A stretch of 64,000 nucleotides of DNA from Methylobacterium sp. W2 (lineage in GTDB: Bacteria > Pseudomonadota > Alphaproteobacteria > Rhizobiales > Beijerinckiaceae). Under the pieces are notes generated by a model that searched no databases, had not been told where the DNA came from, and was given only the letters and a program-made list of their open reading frames with translations. Below, in pieces: positions 1 to 8,316 of the stretch. The DNA lies in contig NZ_VMOA01000016.1 of assembly GCF_020662345.1 (NCBI RefSeq), positions 53,673 to 117,672 of the forward strand. Reading direction: 5' to 3'. Made by a program: the position numbers and the translations under genes. Positions within the stretch are counted from its first letter, which is position 1; each line of letters opens with the position of its first letter.

Positions 1-130
1 CCGGCTGCTCTTCGGCGGACGGGCCGGGCACGCCCGCATCGGTCGCCGGGGACCACGCTTCGCCGGAAACGTTGTTGGTCTCGGGCGCGTCCTCGGACCC
101 GCCCGTCTGTTCGTCTGTCTTGTCGCTCAT
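1..130 (-). CDS. 5' end of an unidentified protein (truncated by window edge)
   Basis: Only the first 43 codons are visible. They start at an ATG at 130 preceded by a purine-rich GGGGCTGGG. The peptide opens MSDKTDEQTGGSEDAP and is hydrophilic, acidic and rich in Pro, Glu and Gly, so it looks like a disordered N-terminal extension with no fold to recognise. In many Rhizobiales relatives the gene next to tadA is a large-subunit pseudouridine synthase of the RluB type with such a low-complexity head. That identity is an inference from gene order only. Confidence 0.55.
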   Translation of the reverse strand, partial: MSDKTDEQTGGSEDAPETNNVSGEAWSPATDAGVPGPSAEEQP

Positions 131-224
131 CCCAGCCCCATAACAGAGCGGAGGCGAGGTTGCGAGCGATTGCGCGTGGAGCGGCCTACCCGCAGAGCAA
201 GGGGGCGTTGCAGCCGCATACGAA

Positions 225-248
225 GAAGGCGGCCTCCCGGCCGCCTTC
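225..248 (-). terminator. Hairpin downstream of the CsbD-like gene
   Basis: A perfect 10-bp inverted repeat (GAAGGCGGCC, TCCC loop, GGCCGCCTTC) lies about 35 bp past the stop of the leftward CsbD-like gene. A short T-rich tract follows on the minus strand. It fits a rho-independent terminator, though the T-run is weak. Confidence 0.6.
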
Positions 249-281
249 GCATACGTATTCGCTATTGCTCGATGCCAAAGC

Positions 282-485
282 TCAGAGCTTGCTCTTCACC
301 GTGTCGGCAGCGCTCTTGACGCCGTCCTTGGCGTCGCCGACGGTCTTCTGGGCTTCGCCCTTCAGTTCCTGGGCCTTGCCTTCGGCCTTGAGCTTGTCGT
401 TGTCCGTGGCATTGCCGATGCCCTGCTTCACGTTGCCGACGGCTTCGTTGGCGAGACCCTTGATCTTGTCGGTGGTGCTGCTCAT
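282..485 (-). CDS. CsbD-like stress-response protein
   Basis: A 67-residue lysine- and alanine-rich protein, [20 protein letters not shown] onwards, without a signal peptide or membrane segment. The repeated pattern of charged helix, '[13 protein letters not shown]' and '[19 protein letters not shown]', is characteristic of the small CsbD family. These are general-stress-induced proteins of unknown biochemical role. The start at 485 is chosen because AGGAG lies about 6 nt upstream; the frame is open further upstream but without a ribosome site. It is monocistronic, bounded by a hairpin at 225-248, and divergent from tadA, so the interval 486-627 probably holds both promoters. Confidence 0.85.
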   Translation of the reverse strand: MSSTTDKIKGLANEAVGNVKQGIGNATDNDKLKAEGKAQELKGEAQKTVGDAKDGVKSAADTVKSKL

Positions 486-627
486 CGTCTGCTCCTGAAA
501 AGATCCTGCGGCCTTGCCGCGTCGGGAAGGAAACGGCCCCGTCGCCGCGAGGTTCCTGCCGGGCTTGATCACGGGATCTCGACTCGGTCATTTACTCAAC
601 GAAGCCAGAAGCTTGGGCCCGACGATC

Positions 628-1101
628 ATGACTGTGCCCGTCTCCTTGAAGGCCGCGACCGATCCGCTGAGCCTCGCCTTCGACGCCGCCCGGCGCGCGG
701 CCATGGAGGGAGAGGTGCCCGTGGGGGCCGTGATCGTGCGGGACGGTACGATCCTCAGCGTCGCCCATAATCGCCCCCGTGGGCTGCGCGATCCCACCGC
801 CCATGCGGAGATCCTGGCGATCCGCGCCGCCTGCGCCGCCATCGACGACGAGCGCCTGATCGGCTGCGACCTCTACGTCACCTTGGAGCCCTGCCCCATG
901 TGCGCTGGCGCCATCTCGTTCGCGCGCATCCGCCGGGTCTATTTCGCGGCCCTCGATCCGAAGGGCGGGGGGGTCGAACACGGCCCACGGGTCTTCAACC
1001 AGCCCACCTGCCACCATGCGCCGGAGGTCTATGGCGGCTTGCGCGAGGCGGAGGCCGCCACGCTCCTGCGCGATTTTTTTCGCGATCGGCGGGAAGGCTG
1101 A
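628..1101 (+). CDS. tadA: tRNA-specific adenosine(34) deaminase TadA
   Basis: A 157-residue cytidine/adenosine deaminase-fold enzyme that converts A34 to inosine in tRNA-Arg(ACG). The zinc site is complete: H59-A60-E61 supplies a zinc ligand and the proton shuttle, and P88-C-P-M-C92 supplies the two cysteine ligands. The 'NRPRG..DPTAHAEI' and 'LYVTLEPCPMCAGAI' blocks are typical of TadA rather than of free-base deaminases. The start at 628 gives a normal family length; the frame is open upstream but lacks homology. A 9-bp hairpin overlaps the stop codon (1091-1117). Confidence 0.93.
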   Translation: MTVPVSLKAATDPLSLAFDAARRAAMEGEVPVGAVIVRDGTILSVAHNRPRGLRDPTAHAEILAIRAACAAIDDERLIGCDLYVTLEPCPMCAGAISFARIRRVYFAALDPKGGGVEHGPRVFNQPTCHHAPEVYGGLREAEAATLLRDFFRDRREG

Positions 1102-1117
1102 GGCCAGGAGCCTTCCC
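1091..1117 (+). terminator. Hairpin overlapping the tadA stop
   Basis: GGGAAGGCT and AGCCTTCCC form a perfect 9-bp stem with a 9-nt loop. The tadA TGA lies at the end of the left arm. There is no T-run, so it may act as an attenuator or mRNA stabiliser ahead of the dehydrogenase gene at 1166 rather than as a full terminator. Confidence 0.45.
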
Positions 1118-1165
1118 GGGCACTGGGACGTTCGGCAACAGACCCTCAACATCCGGAGATGTCCC

Positions 1166-1867
1166 ATGGTCCCGACCTATCAGCGTGCCCTCATCGTCGG
1201 CGCCGGCGAAGGCTTGAGCGCCTCGCTGGCGCGGCGCCTGTCCCACGAAGGCCTGCGCCTCGGTCTCGCCTCGCGCTCCATCGGCAAGCTCGAAGGGCTG
1301 GCGGCCGAGACCGGGGCCGCCCTGCATTCCTGCGATGCCGTCGACCCGTCGGAGGTTGAGGCGCTGTTCGCCCGGATGGAACCGGCTCTTGGCGGCCCGC
1401 CCGACGTGGTGATCTACAATGCCAGCGGCCGCTTGCGCGGCGCCATCGCCGATCTCGATCCGGACGCGGTGCGTCACGCCCTGATGGTCTCGGCCTATGG
1501 CGGCTTCCTCGTGGCCCAGGCCGCCGCGCGGCGCATGCTGCCGGGGCGGCACGGCGCGATCCTGTTCACGGGGGCGTCGGCGAGCGTGAAGGGCTATGCC
1601 GAATCCGCGGCCTTCGCCATGGGCAAGTTTGCCCTGCGCGGCCTGTCCCAGAGCCTGGCGCGGGAACTCCAGCCGAAGGGCATCCATGTCGCCCATTTCG
1701 TCATCGACGGCGGGATCCGCAGCGCCTCCCGCCCCGAGACCGCGGATGCACCCGACAGTCTGCTTGACCCCGACGCCATCGCCTCGGCCTATTGGGACGT
1801 CCTGCGCCAGGACCGCAGCGCCTGGACCTCAGAAATCGCTTTGCGTCCGTGGGTGGAGCGGTTCTGA
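1166..1867 (+). CDS. Atypical short-chain dehydrogenase/reductase family protein
   Basis: A 233-residue Rossmann-fold protein. The cofactor loop is G12-A-G-E-G16, a variant of TGxxxGxG, followed by an Arg in 'ASRS', which suggests NADP preference. The 'NASG' structural motif is present. At the catalytic site Ser138 and Lys154 are visible, but the YxxxK tyrosine is Phe150 (FAMGK). I recall relatives with FAxAK at this point, so this may be a natural subfamily rather than a mutation; a classical Tyr-dependent hydride transfer is nevertheless not supported. Substrate unknown. The start at 1166 follows CGGAG at suitable spacing. It may be co-transcribed with tadA. Confidence 0.8.
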   Translation: MVPTYQRALIVGAGEGLSASLARRLSHEGLRLGLASRSIGKLEGLAAETGAALHSCDAVDPSEVEALFARMEPALGGPPDVVIYNASGRLRGAIADLDPDAVRHALMVSAYGGFLVAQAAARRMLPGRHGAILFTGASASVKGYAESAAFAMGKFALRGLSQSLARELQPKGIHVAHFVIDGGIRSASRPETADAPDSLLDPDAIASAYWDVLRQDRSAWTSEIALRPWVERF

Positions 1868-1900
1868 GCCGCCTGAGAGCGCCTCAGAACCAGCCAGCCT

Positions 1901-3379
1901 TCAGGCCGCCGCCAGCGGCTTCGAGACATCCTCCAGGGACTTGCCCTCGGCGGCCGTGCCCCAGATCCCGCCGACGATGGCGGCGATCAGCATCAGCACG
2001 GCACCGATGCCGTAGCCGATCAGCACGTTGTCGCGGGATCCCGTCTCCACCAGGGCGCCGAACAAGAGCGGGCCGGAGACGCCGCCGATGCCGGTGCCGA
2101 GCGCGTAGAACACCGCGATGGCGAGCGCCCGGATCTCGAGGGGGAAGGTCTCGGCCACGGTGAGGTAGGCGGCAGAGGCCGCGGCGGAGGCGAAGAAGAA
2201 CACCACCATCCAGGCCGCCGTCTGACCGACGGGGCCGAACACCTCGATCTTGAACAGGTAGCCGGTGATGGTGAGCAGCACCGCCGAGATGCCGTAGGTG
2301 AAGGCGATCATCTGGCGGCGGCCGATCGTATCGAACAGGCGGCCGAGCAGCAGCGGGCCGAGGAACGATCCCAGCGCGAAGGGCAGCAGGTACCAGCCGA
2401 CATGGTCGCCCGGCACGCCGTAGAAGCGCTGGAGCACGAGGGCGTAGGTGAAGAACAGGGCGTTGTAGAAGAACGCCTGCGCGATCATCAGGGCGAGGCC
2501 CACCAAGGTCTGCTTACGGTAGCCGACCAGCATGGTGCCGAAGACTTCCTTGAGCGGCGTGTGGCTGCGGGTCCTCAGCTTCATCCGCTTGGATTCGTCC
2601 ACCGGCGGCAAGGTGATGCCCTCGTCGGTGAAGCGCTTCTCGATGCTGGTGACGACCCTGTCCGCCTCGGCGACGTAGCCGTGGGTGGCGAGCCAGCGCG
2701 GGCTCTCAGGAATCCAGGTCCGCAGCAGCAGGATCACGAGGCCGATGCCGCCCCCGACGAAGAAGGCGATGCGCCAGCCCCAGGCCGGGTCGATCATGCC
2801 GGGACGCAGCACGGCGATGGAGAGGAAGGAGCCCAAGGCCGCCCCGATCCAGAACGAACCGTTGATGACGAGATCGGTCCAGCCGCGCACGCGGGCCGGG
2901 ACGAGTTCCTGAATGGTGGAGTTGATGGCGGTGTATTCGCCGCCGATGCCCGCGCCGGTGAGGAACCGGAAAATGCAGAAGCTGTAGATGTTCCAGGACA
3001 GGCCCGTGGCCGCGGTGGCCGCGAGGTACAGGGCCAGCGTGATGAAGAACAGCTTCTTGCGGCCGATCCGGTCGGTGAGCCAGCCGAAGCCGAGCGCCCC
3101 GACCACCGCGCCGACAAGATAGGAACTCGCCGCCAGACCGATATCGAACTCGGTGAAGCTCATCGGCTCGGCCCGCAGGGCCCCCACGAGGGAGCCCGCC
3201 AGAGTAACTTCGAGGCCGTCGAGCACCCAGGTGATGCCGAGGGCCACGATGACGAGGATGTGGAAGCGTCCCCAGGGCAACCGGTCGAGACGAGCGGAAA
3301 TATCGGTGTCGATCACCGTGCCCATCGGAACCCGCTCAGGCGGGGCGGAGCCCGGCTTTGCCTCGACCATACTCGTCAT
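1901..3379 (-). CDS. Major facilitator superfamily transporter
   Basis: A 492-residue inner-membrane protein with about twelve hydrophobic segments in two halves. The MFS signature between helices 2 and 3 is seen as GWLTDRIGRKKLF, and 'GIGGEYTAINSTIQELVPARVRG' follows in helix 5 and its loop, a pattern common in the sugar-porter and metabolite:H+ symporter branches. The second half has 'GRLFDTIGRRQMIAFTY'. The ATG at 3379 has GAGG 6 nt upstream; the frame is open further upstream without a ribosome site. It converges on the dehydrogenase gene with only 33 bp between them. Substrate cannot be assigned from sequence. Confidence 0.85.
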   Translation of the reverse strand: MTSMVEAKPGSAPPERVPMGTVIDTDISARLDRLPWGRFHILVIVALGITWVLDGLEVTLAGSLVGALRAEPMSFTEFDIGLAASSYLVGAVVGALGFGWLTDRIGRKKLFFITLALYLAATAATGLSWNIYSFCIFRFLTGAGIGGEYTAINSTIQELVPARVRGWTDLVINGSFWIGAALGSFLSIAVLRPGMIDPAWGWRIAFFVGGGIGLVILLLRTWIPESPRWLATHGYVAEADRVVTSIEKRFTDEGITLPPVDESKRMKLRTRSHTPLKEVFGTMLVGYRKQTLVGLALMIAQAFFYNALFFTYALVLQRFYGVPGDHVGWYLLPFALGSFLGPLLLGRLFDTIGRRQMIAFTYGISAVLLTITGYLFKIEVFGPVGQTAAWMVVFFFASAAASAAYLTVAETFPLEIRALAIAVFYALGTGIGGVSGPLLFGALVETGSRDNVLIGYGIGAVLMLIAAIVGGIWGTAAEGKSLEDVSKPLAAA

Positions 3380-3503
3380 CGACGCCTCGTTAACTCTCGG
3401 ACACGAATGTTGTTGGCAATGAACGGCCAAGCCTCGCGGTTCCGTCGGCGTCTTTACCTGTTCACGCTTCACTCAGGGCACTCGTCTCCGGGTGCCTCGA
3501 CCG

Positions 3504-3758
3504 ATGAATCCCCGTCTTCTCGCCGCCATCCTCGCCACCACAGTGCTTGCGGGTGCCGCGCTCGCAGCGTCGCCGCTGCGCGCCAACGAGGTCTCGCACA
3601 GGCCGCCGCGCGGCGCCGAAGGCTGGCGCCTGCGCCCCGCCGACGTGACGACGACGGGAAGCACCGTTGCCGCGATCAAGGACCGCCCGACCGCCGACAT
3701 TCCGGCGGAGCGGCGCGCCGTGCGGGTGGTCTATCCCGGCCTCCTCGCCGACCGGTGA
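3504..3758 (+). CDS. Small exported protein of unknown function
   Basis: An 84-residue protein starting MNPRLLAAILATTVLAG, with a clear Sec signal peptide (positive n-region, hydrophobic h-region, probable cleavage after ALA near residue 21). The mature part is Arg- and Pro-rich, with no cysteines and no family I recognise. An alternative ATG lies 4 codons upstream. It diverges from the MFS gene. It is supported as a gene mainly by the signal peptide and codon usage. Confidence 0.5.
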   Translation: MNPRLLAAILATTVLAGAALAASPLRANEVSHRPPRGAEGWRLRPADVTTTGSTVAAIKDRPTADIPAERRAVRVVYPGLLADR

Positions 3759-4323
3759 GCACCCGGCCCGGCCGCGCCGGCGCCCTTCGACAGTGCGGAG
3801 ACGAGCCTCCACCGTGGGTCGACCATTCGGCGGTCGCTCCACTTAGCTCCAGGTAAGGGTAAAGGGCAGTTTTCCGAAGATTGGGCGCGCACGGCGCCGT
3901 GGCGGTTCGACAATTCACAGCATCATATACGAGCTCACAGATCGGAACTCGAGATACAGATACAAAGACGGAATTGATAATATTGATCCGCTATTCCGAT
4001 AAATCGATTTCTCTCCACACTGGAAATAATTGAATCACAAATCAGTCCAACAGAATAGTATATGTGATTATAAATTAAGATTATTAAAAGTATATCATAT
4101 TATAAATATGGTATTTGTTCCATATTATATTATCGATGACAGAATCAATGGCCGGAAACGGGCCGGCGGCCTTTCTACCAGGCTGGACCCTCGCCCCATG
4201 GCACACCGTTCTTCTATTACCCATATTCAACACTTCTCATTTATACGAAAAATTGACCCTGCGGGTTGACGGTCTCGCAAGCCCACGGGCTGCAGGGTCT
4301 GGTCTGGTGAAGGGTCAGAAACG
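3759..4323. other. 565-bp intergenic region with an AT-rich core
   Basis: From about 3900 to 4260 the composition drops abruptly to strongly AT-rich, unlike anything else in the window. The stretch holds long A/T runs and an inverted repeat (AATATGG, 8-nt spacer, CCATATT, 4106-4127). A short open frame across it has no convincing start or family and is not called. It lies just upstream of the diguanylate cyclase gene and probably holds its promoter and binding sites for AT-preferring nucleoid proteins. That role is inferred. Confidence 0.6.
4106..4127. promoter_or_regulatory. Inverted repeat in the AT-rich upstream region
   Basis: AATATGG and CCATATT form a perfect 7-bp inverted repeat with an 8-nt spacer about 200 bp before the diguanylate cyclase start. 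It may be an operator or part of an AT-rich promoter. Confidence 0.35.
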
Positions 4324-6048
4324 ATGCTGGGACGCCTCGCGGACAAGATATCCTTCCGGCACCAGATCAGCCTGTTCGCCGGGGCGGTCGGCCTGTCCAT
4401 CGTCGCCGCGAGCACGCTGGGCTCCGCATTGCTGGCGCGCGGGCAAGCCACAGAGATGGCGCAGAACGCCCTGCTACAGGTGGCGCGCTCCGTTGCCGAT
4501 CGCCTGGACCAGGACATGGCGGAGCGCCTGCGCGAGATCCGCAACGTGGCGGCGCTCGATCCGCTGCAGCCCCACTGGATGGAAGAGACCGGAAGTCTGC
4601 GCAAAGTCCTTCAGACGATGCAGAAAACCCTCCCGGACTATGCCTGGATCGGCTTTGCCGACGCGACCGGAAAGGTCCACGCTGCGACCGGCGGCATCCT
4701 GGAAGGCGCGAATGTCGGCCAGCGTCCCTGGTTCATCGATGGGATGAAGGGCGCGGTCGCTGAGGACGTTCACGTTGCGGCCCTGCTGCAGAGCCTGCTC
4801 AAGCCAAATGCCGACAAGACTCCGTTCCGGTTCGTCGATTTCGCATCTCCCGTCACCGATGCATCGGGCCGGATCATCGGCGTCCTGGGAAGCCATCTCA
4901 GCTGGAGCTGGGCGGACGTGGTGCGACGGGAAGTCCTGTCCTCGCGCAGGCCGGAGTTGAAGGAGGAGATCGTCGTCCTCGACCGGACCGGCCGCGTGCT
5001 CCTCGGACCGGCGCTCGGGACGACACCCTACGCCCCGGCCGATCTCGCGGCGGGCCATTTCATCGCGAGCGGCCCGGACGGCGAACGGCTCGCCGCCGTC
5101 TCGGCCACCCGCGGCCGGGGCGACTATACCGGCCTCGGCTGGATCGTGGTCGCCCTCCAGCCGATGGATACGGCGCTCGCCGGCGCCCACCGACTGACCC
5201 TCCTCATCACCCTGATCGGCCTCGGCGCGGCGGCGATCGGCGTTATCGGCATCTTCCTGGTGGTCGCGCGCCTGAGCCGCCCGCTCACACACCTCACGGA
5301 TGCGGTAGACCGGATCGGCCGTGAGCCGAATGCGACGATGACCGAGCGGGTCCATGGCTCGCCCGAGGTGCTGCGCCTGTCCGCCGCCGTCAGGTCCTTG
5401 CTGAGACGGATCGGCACCGCCGAGGCCGATGCGCGTGACGTCGAGACCGAGGCGTCACGGGCGGTGCAGGCCGCGCAGGACCGGGTCAAGCGCATCGGAG
5501 CCGACCTCCAGGCCATGCAGCTCATCGCCAACAAGGACGCTCTCACGGGCCTCCTCAACCGGCGCGCATTCCTTCCCCTCGCGAAGGAGGCCTTGAACGA
5601 CTTCAAGTTCTATCGCCGCCCCATCGCGGTGCTGATGATCGACATCGACCATTTTAAGCGGGTCAACGACCGGTACGGACATCCGGCGGGCGATGTGGTC
5701 ATCCGCAAGGTCGGCTCCATCATCAACGACACCATCAGGACGACGGACAAGGTCGCACGCTTCGGCGGCGAGGAGTTCGTCGTCCTGCTCGGCGACAGCA
5801 GCGCCCTCGGCGCGGCGCTGATCGCGGAGCGCATTCGCCAGAGCGTGGCCAGCACCGTGTTCGAGCCCGACAACAATCGCCTTCTGGCGACGATCAGCAT
5901 CGGCATCGCCGAGGCGGAATCGTCCGACAAGGACATCGACCGCACCATCGAGCGCGCGGACCGTGCCCTCTACGAGGCGAAATCTCGGGGACGCAATTGC
6001 ATCCACACCTTCACGGCGGACATCGCCGACCTGAGATCGGTGGCATAG
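4324..6048 (+). CDS. Membrane-bound diguanylate cyclase (Cache-like sensor, HAMP, GGDEF)
   Basis: A 574-residue receptor making cyclic di-GMP from two GTP. Order: cytoplasmic start, membrane helix near residues 17-40, a periplasmic region to about 289 resembling a double Cache/PAS-like sensor (for example 'GQRPWFIDGMKG'), a second helix at about 291-314, a HAMP linker and short coiled coil to about 400, then GGDEF. The active site is intact (G481-G-E-E-F485). The product-inhibition I-site is present as R472-T-T-D475, exactly five residues before GGEEF. AAGGG precedes the ATG. No EAL domain follows. The upstream AT-rich patch suggests silenced or conditional expression. Confidence 0.92.
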   Translation: MLGRLADKISFRHQISLFAGAVGLSIVAASTLGSALLARGQATEMAQNALLQVARSVADRLDQDMAERLREIRNVAALDPLQPHWMEETGSLRKVLQTMQKTLPDYAWIGFADATGKVHAATGGILEGANVGQRPWFIDGMKGAVAEDVHVAALLQSLLKPNADKTPFRFVDFASPVTDASGRIIGVLGSHLSWSWADVVRREVLSSRRPELKEEIVVLDRTGRVLLGPALGTTPYAPADLAAGHFIASGPDGERLAAVSATRGRGDYTGLGWIVVALQPMDTALAGAHRLTLLITLIGLGAAAIGVIGIFLVVARLSRPLTHLTDAVDRIGREPNATMTERVHGSPEVLRLSAAVRSLLRRIGTAEADARDVETEASRAVQAAQDRVKRIGADLQAMQLIANKDALTGLLNRRAFLPLAKEALNDFKFYRRPIAVLMIDIDHFKRVNDRYGHPAGDVVIRKVGSIINDTIRTTDKVARFGGEEFVVLLGDSSALGAALIAERIRQSVASTVFEPDNNRLLATISIGIAEAESSDKDIDRTIERADRALYEAKSRGRNCIHTFTADIADLRSVA

Positions 6049-6151
6049 CCGATCTTCAGGATCCTATGCCCGCCCCAAATTCGAGGGCGGCGGGATTCAT
6101 GCCTGTTTCCCTCGGGCCACGGCCTACGGCATTCACACATTTCGCGAGACC

Positions 6152-6186
6152 ACGGGTCCCCTCTCCTGAAAGGAGAGGGAGCCCGT
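6152..6186. terminator. Strong two-step hairpin between convergent transcription units
   Basis: CCCTCTCCT, a GAA loop and AGGAGAGGG form a perfect 9-bp stem, extended after a 2-3 nt bulge by ACGGG/CCCGT. It lies between the diguanylate cyclase gene and the leftward peptide-transporter operon. It could terminate both or be one copy of a dispersed hairpin repeat. Confidence 0.5.
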
Positions 6187-6270
6187 CGCGCCTCATGTCG
6201 AACCCTCTTGGGTAGCGAATCGACCGTCGAGCAGATGTGCGAATCCTGTAGGGCCACGGCCCCGAGGCCG

Positions 6271-7383
6271 TCACCTTTCGGCGATCCGCGGATCGAGGGC
6301 GTCGCCGAGGCCGTCACCGAGGACGTTGAGAGCCACCAGGGTCGAGACGAGGAAGGCGGCGGGTCCGGCGAGCATCCACGGGGCGGATTCGAGGGCGCGC
6401 GCGCCCTCCGCGATGAGCGCGCCCCAGCTCGTGGCCGGTTCCTGCACCCCGAGGCCGAGGAACGACAGGAAGCTCTCCAGCAGGATCACCCTGGGCACGA
6501 GGAGGGTCGCCGCCACCGTGACGGGGCCGAGCGTGTTCGGGACGATGTGCCGGCGCAGGATCGCCGCCGTGGACAAGCCGAGGGCCTCCGCCGCGCGGAC
6601 GAAATCGCGATGACGCAGGGAAAGGGTCTGGGCGCGGACGAGGCGGGCCATGTCGAGCCATTCCACCGCGCCGATGGCCACCAGGATCAGCCCCAATCCG
6701 GAACGGAAGAACACCAGCAGCATGATCACGAAGAAGACGAAGGGCAGCGCGTAGAGCATGTCGACGACGCGCATCATCACCGCGTCGGCGGCGCCGCCGA
6801 GATAGCCGGCGAGCGCTCCGTAGCCGATCCCGATGAGGAGCGCCACGGCGGTGGCGACGGCCCCGATGAGGAGGGAGACACGCCCGGCGACAAGACTCCG
6901 GGTAAGGATGTCCCGCCCCAGCATGTCGGTGCCCATGAGGAAGCGCAGGCGCCGCAGCGGAGCCTCGACCACGAGGCGGCGCCCCCCGTCCCGGCGCTCG
7001 ACGATGGTGGCGGGGCCGAACAGGTCCGAGCGGGGCAGATAGACCAGGACCCGTTCGTCGATGGGCGTGGCATCGATGGGCTTGGCATCGATGGATTGGG
7101 AAACACCCGAAAACACCATGCGGACCGTGCCGCCGGTGACCGCGATGTCGGAGACCGCGAGCCGCATGCGGAAGGCGAGGCGGGTGAGGGCGGGGGCGAT
7201 CTCGTCGGGTCCGGGATGGGCGGCGAGGCCCGGCGCGGTGCGCACGAGGTCGGGGTAGATCCGCCCAGGCTCGTGGCCGGTGAGAAGCGGCCCGACGAGG
7301 CAGGCGAGCGTCATCGCCATGAGGACCAGAAAGGCGGCAAGGGCACCGCGGTTGCGCGCGAAGCGGGTCCAAGCGCGCCTCAT
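6271..7383 (-). CDS. Peptide/nickel-type ABC transporter permease (DppC/OppC family)
   Basis: A 370-residue inner-membrane permease. An N-terminal helix (residues about 13-35) is followed by a periplasmic insert, then the BPD_transp_1 core with five more helices and the coupling-helix region 'EAARAL' as 'RAAEALGLSTAAILRRHIVPNTLGP'. It ends 'DGLGDALDPRIAER', the usual OppC/DppC tail. The periplasmic insert between helix 1 and the core (about 40-165) is longer than average. It overlaps the upstream DppB-like gene by 4 nt (ATGA), so the two are translationally coupled. It is the last gene of the operon; no ATPase gene follows. Confidence 0.88.
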   Translation of the reverse strand: MRRAWTRFARNRGALAAFLVLMAMTLACLVGPLLTGHEPGRIYPDLVRTAPGLAAHPGPDEIAPALTRLAFRMRLAVSDIAVTGGTVRMVFSGVSQSIDAKPIDATPIDERVLVYLPRSDLFGPATIVERRDGGRRLVVEAPLRRLRFLMGTDMLGRDILTRSLVAGRVSLLIGAVATAVALLIGIGYGALAGYLGGAADAVMMRVVDMLYALPFVFFVIMLLVFFRSGLGLILVAIGAVEWLDMARLVRAQTLSLRHRDFVRAAEALGLSTAAILRRHIVPNTLGPVTVAATLLVPRVILLESFLSFLGLGVQEPATSWGALIAEGARALESAPWMLAGPAAFLVSTLVALNVLGDGLGDALDPRIAER

Positions 7384-8303
7384 CGGGCCGTCCTCAGGCG
7401 CGGATCAAGGAGGGCGCAGACGATGTCGGCGACGATGTTGAGGAGGGTGACGAACACGGCCACCAGCACCACGGTCCCCATCACCAGGGTGTAGTCGCGG
7501 TTGAGCGCCCCGTCGACGAAGGCGCGGCCGATGCCGGGCAGGCCGAAGATCGTCTCCACCACGACGGAGCCGGTGAGCAGCGCGGCGGCGGTCGGCCCGA
7601 GGACGGACACAACGGGCAGCAGCGCCCCGCGCAGGGCATGGCGGGCGATGCGGTGGGGCGGCAGGCCCATGGCGCGCATGGTGCGGACCGGCTGGGCATT
7701 CAGGGTCTCGTTGAGCGAGACCCGTGTCAGGCGGGCGATGGCGCCGACCTGCGGCAGGGCGAGGGTGAGGACGGGAAGCACGAGATGCGACGGCGCGCCG
7801 CCCTCCCAGCCTCCCACGGGGAGCCAGCGCAGGGTCAGCCCGAACACGATCTGGAGCAGCGGCGCCACGACGAAGTTGGGCACCGCCAGGGTCAGCCCGG
7901 CAACAAGGCCGATGGCCCGGTCGATCCATCCACCGCGTCGCAGAGCGGCCCAGCTTCCCAAGCCGATCCCACAGGCCAGCGCCAGGACGAGGGCGAGGCC
8001 GCCCAGGGTCATGGAGACGGGCAGGCCGCGCGCGAAGAGATCCGCGACGGTAAGGTCGCGGAACGAGAACGACGGGCCGAGATCGCCCCGCATCAGCGCA
8101 CCGAGATAGCGCCCGTACTGGACGAGAAGCGGCTGATCGAGGCCGTAGACGGCAGCAAGGTTGCGCATCGCCGCCGGCGGCAGCGGACGTTCCAGGTCGA
8201 ACGGGCCTCCGGGGGCGAGGCGGATGAGAAAGAAGCTGCCGGTGACCACGAGGAACAGGGTCGGGACTGCCTGGGCGAGGCGGCGCAGGATAAGACCGAT
8301 CAT
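7380..8303 (-). CDS. Peptide/nickel-type ABC transporter permease (DppB/OppB family)
   Basis: A 307-residue six-helix permease. The family N-terminus is clear: 'IGLILRRLAQAVPTLFLVVTGSFFLIRLAPGGPFD', then 'YGLDQPLLVQYGRYLGALMRGDLGPSF'. The coupling loop 'RTMRAMGLPPHRIARHALRGALLPV' and the final 'LLNIVADIVCALLDPRLR' are also typical. It pairs with the DppC-like partner downstream (4-nt overlap) and follows the binding-protein gene by 13 nt. Substrate class is peptides, nickel or similar; the sequence alone does not decide. Confidence 0.9.
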   Translation of the reverse strand: MIGLILRRLAQAVPTLFLVVTGSFFLIRLAPGGPFDLERPLPPAAMRNLAAVYGLDQPLLVQYGRYLGALMRGDLGPSFSFRDLTVADLFARGLPVSMTLGGLALVLALACGIGLGSWAALRRGGWIDRAIGLVAGLTLAVPNFVVAPLLQIVFGLTLRWLPVGGWEGGAPSHLVLPVLTLALPQVGAIARLTRVSLNETLNAQPVRTMRAMGLPPHRIARHALRGALLPVVSVLGPTAAALLTGSVVVETIFGLPGIGRAFVDGALNRDYTLVMGTVVLVAVFVTLLNIVADIVCALLDPRLRTAR

Positions 8304-8316
8304 GCCGCCGCCGGCC

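Noticed and set aside
4030..4269. 79-codon open frame across the AT-rich patch
   Set aside because: No ribosome site, no family resemblance, and base use unlike any neighbour; the AT richness better fits regulatory DNA.
6208..7494. 428-codon open frame antisense to the peptide-type permease genes
   Set aside because: Low-complexity His/Glu/Gly-rich translation typical of GC-rich antisense frames; the permease genes explain the region.
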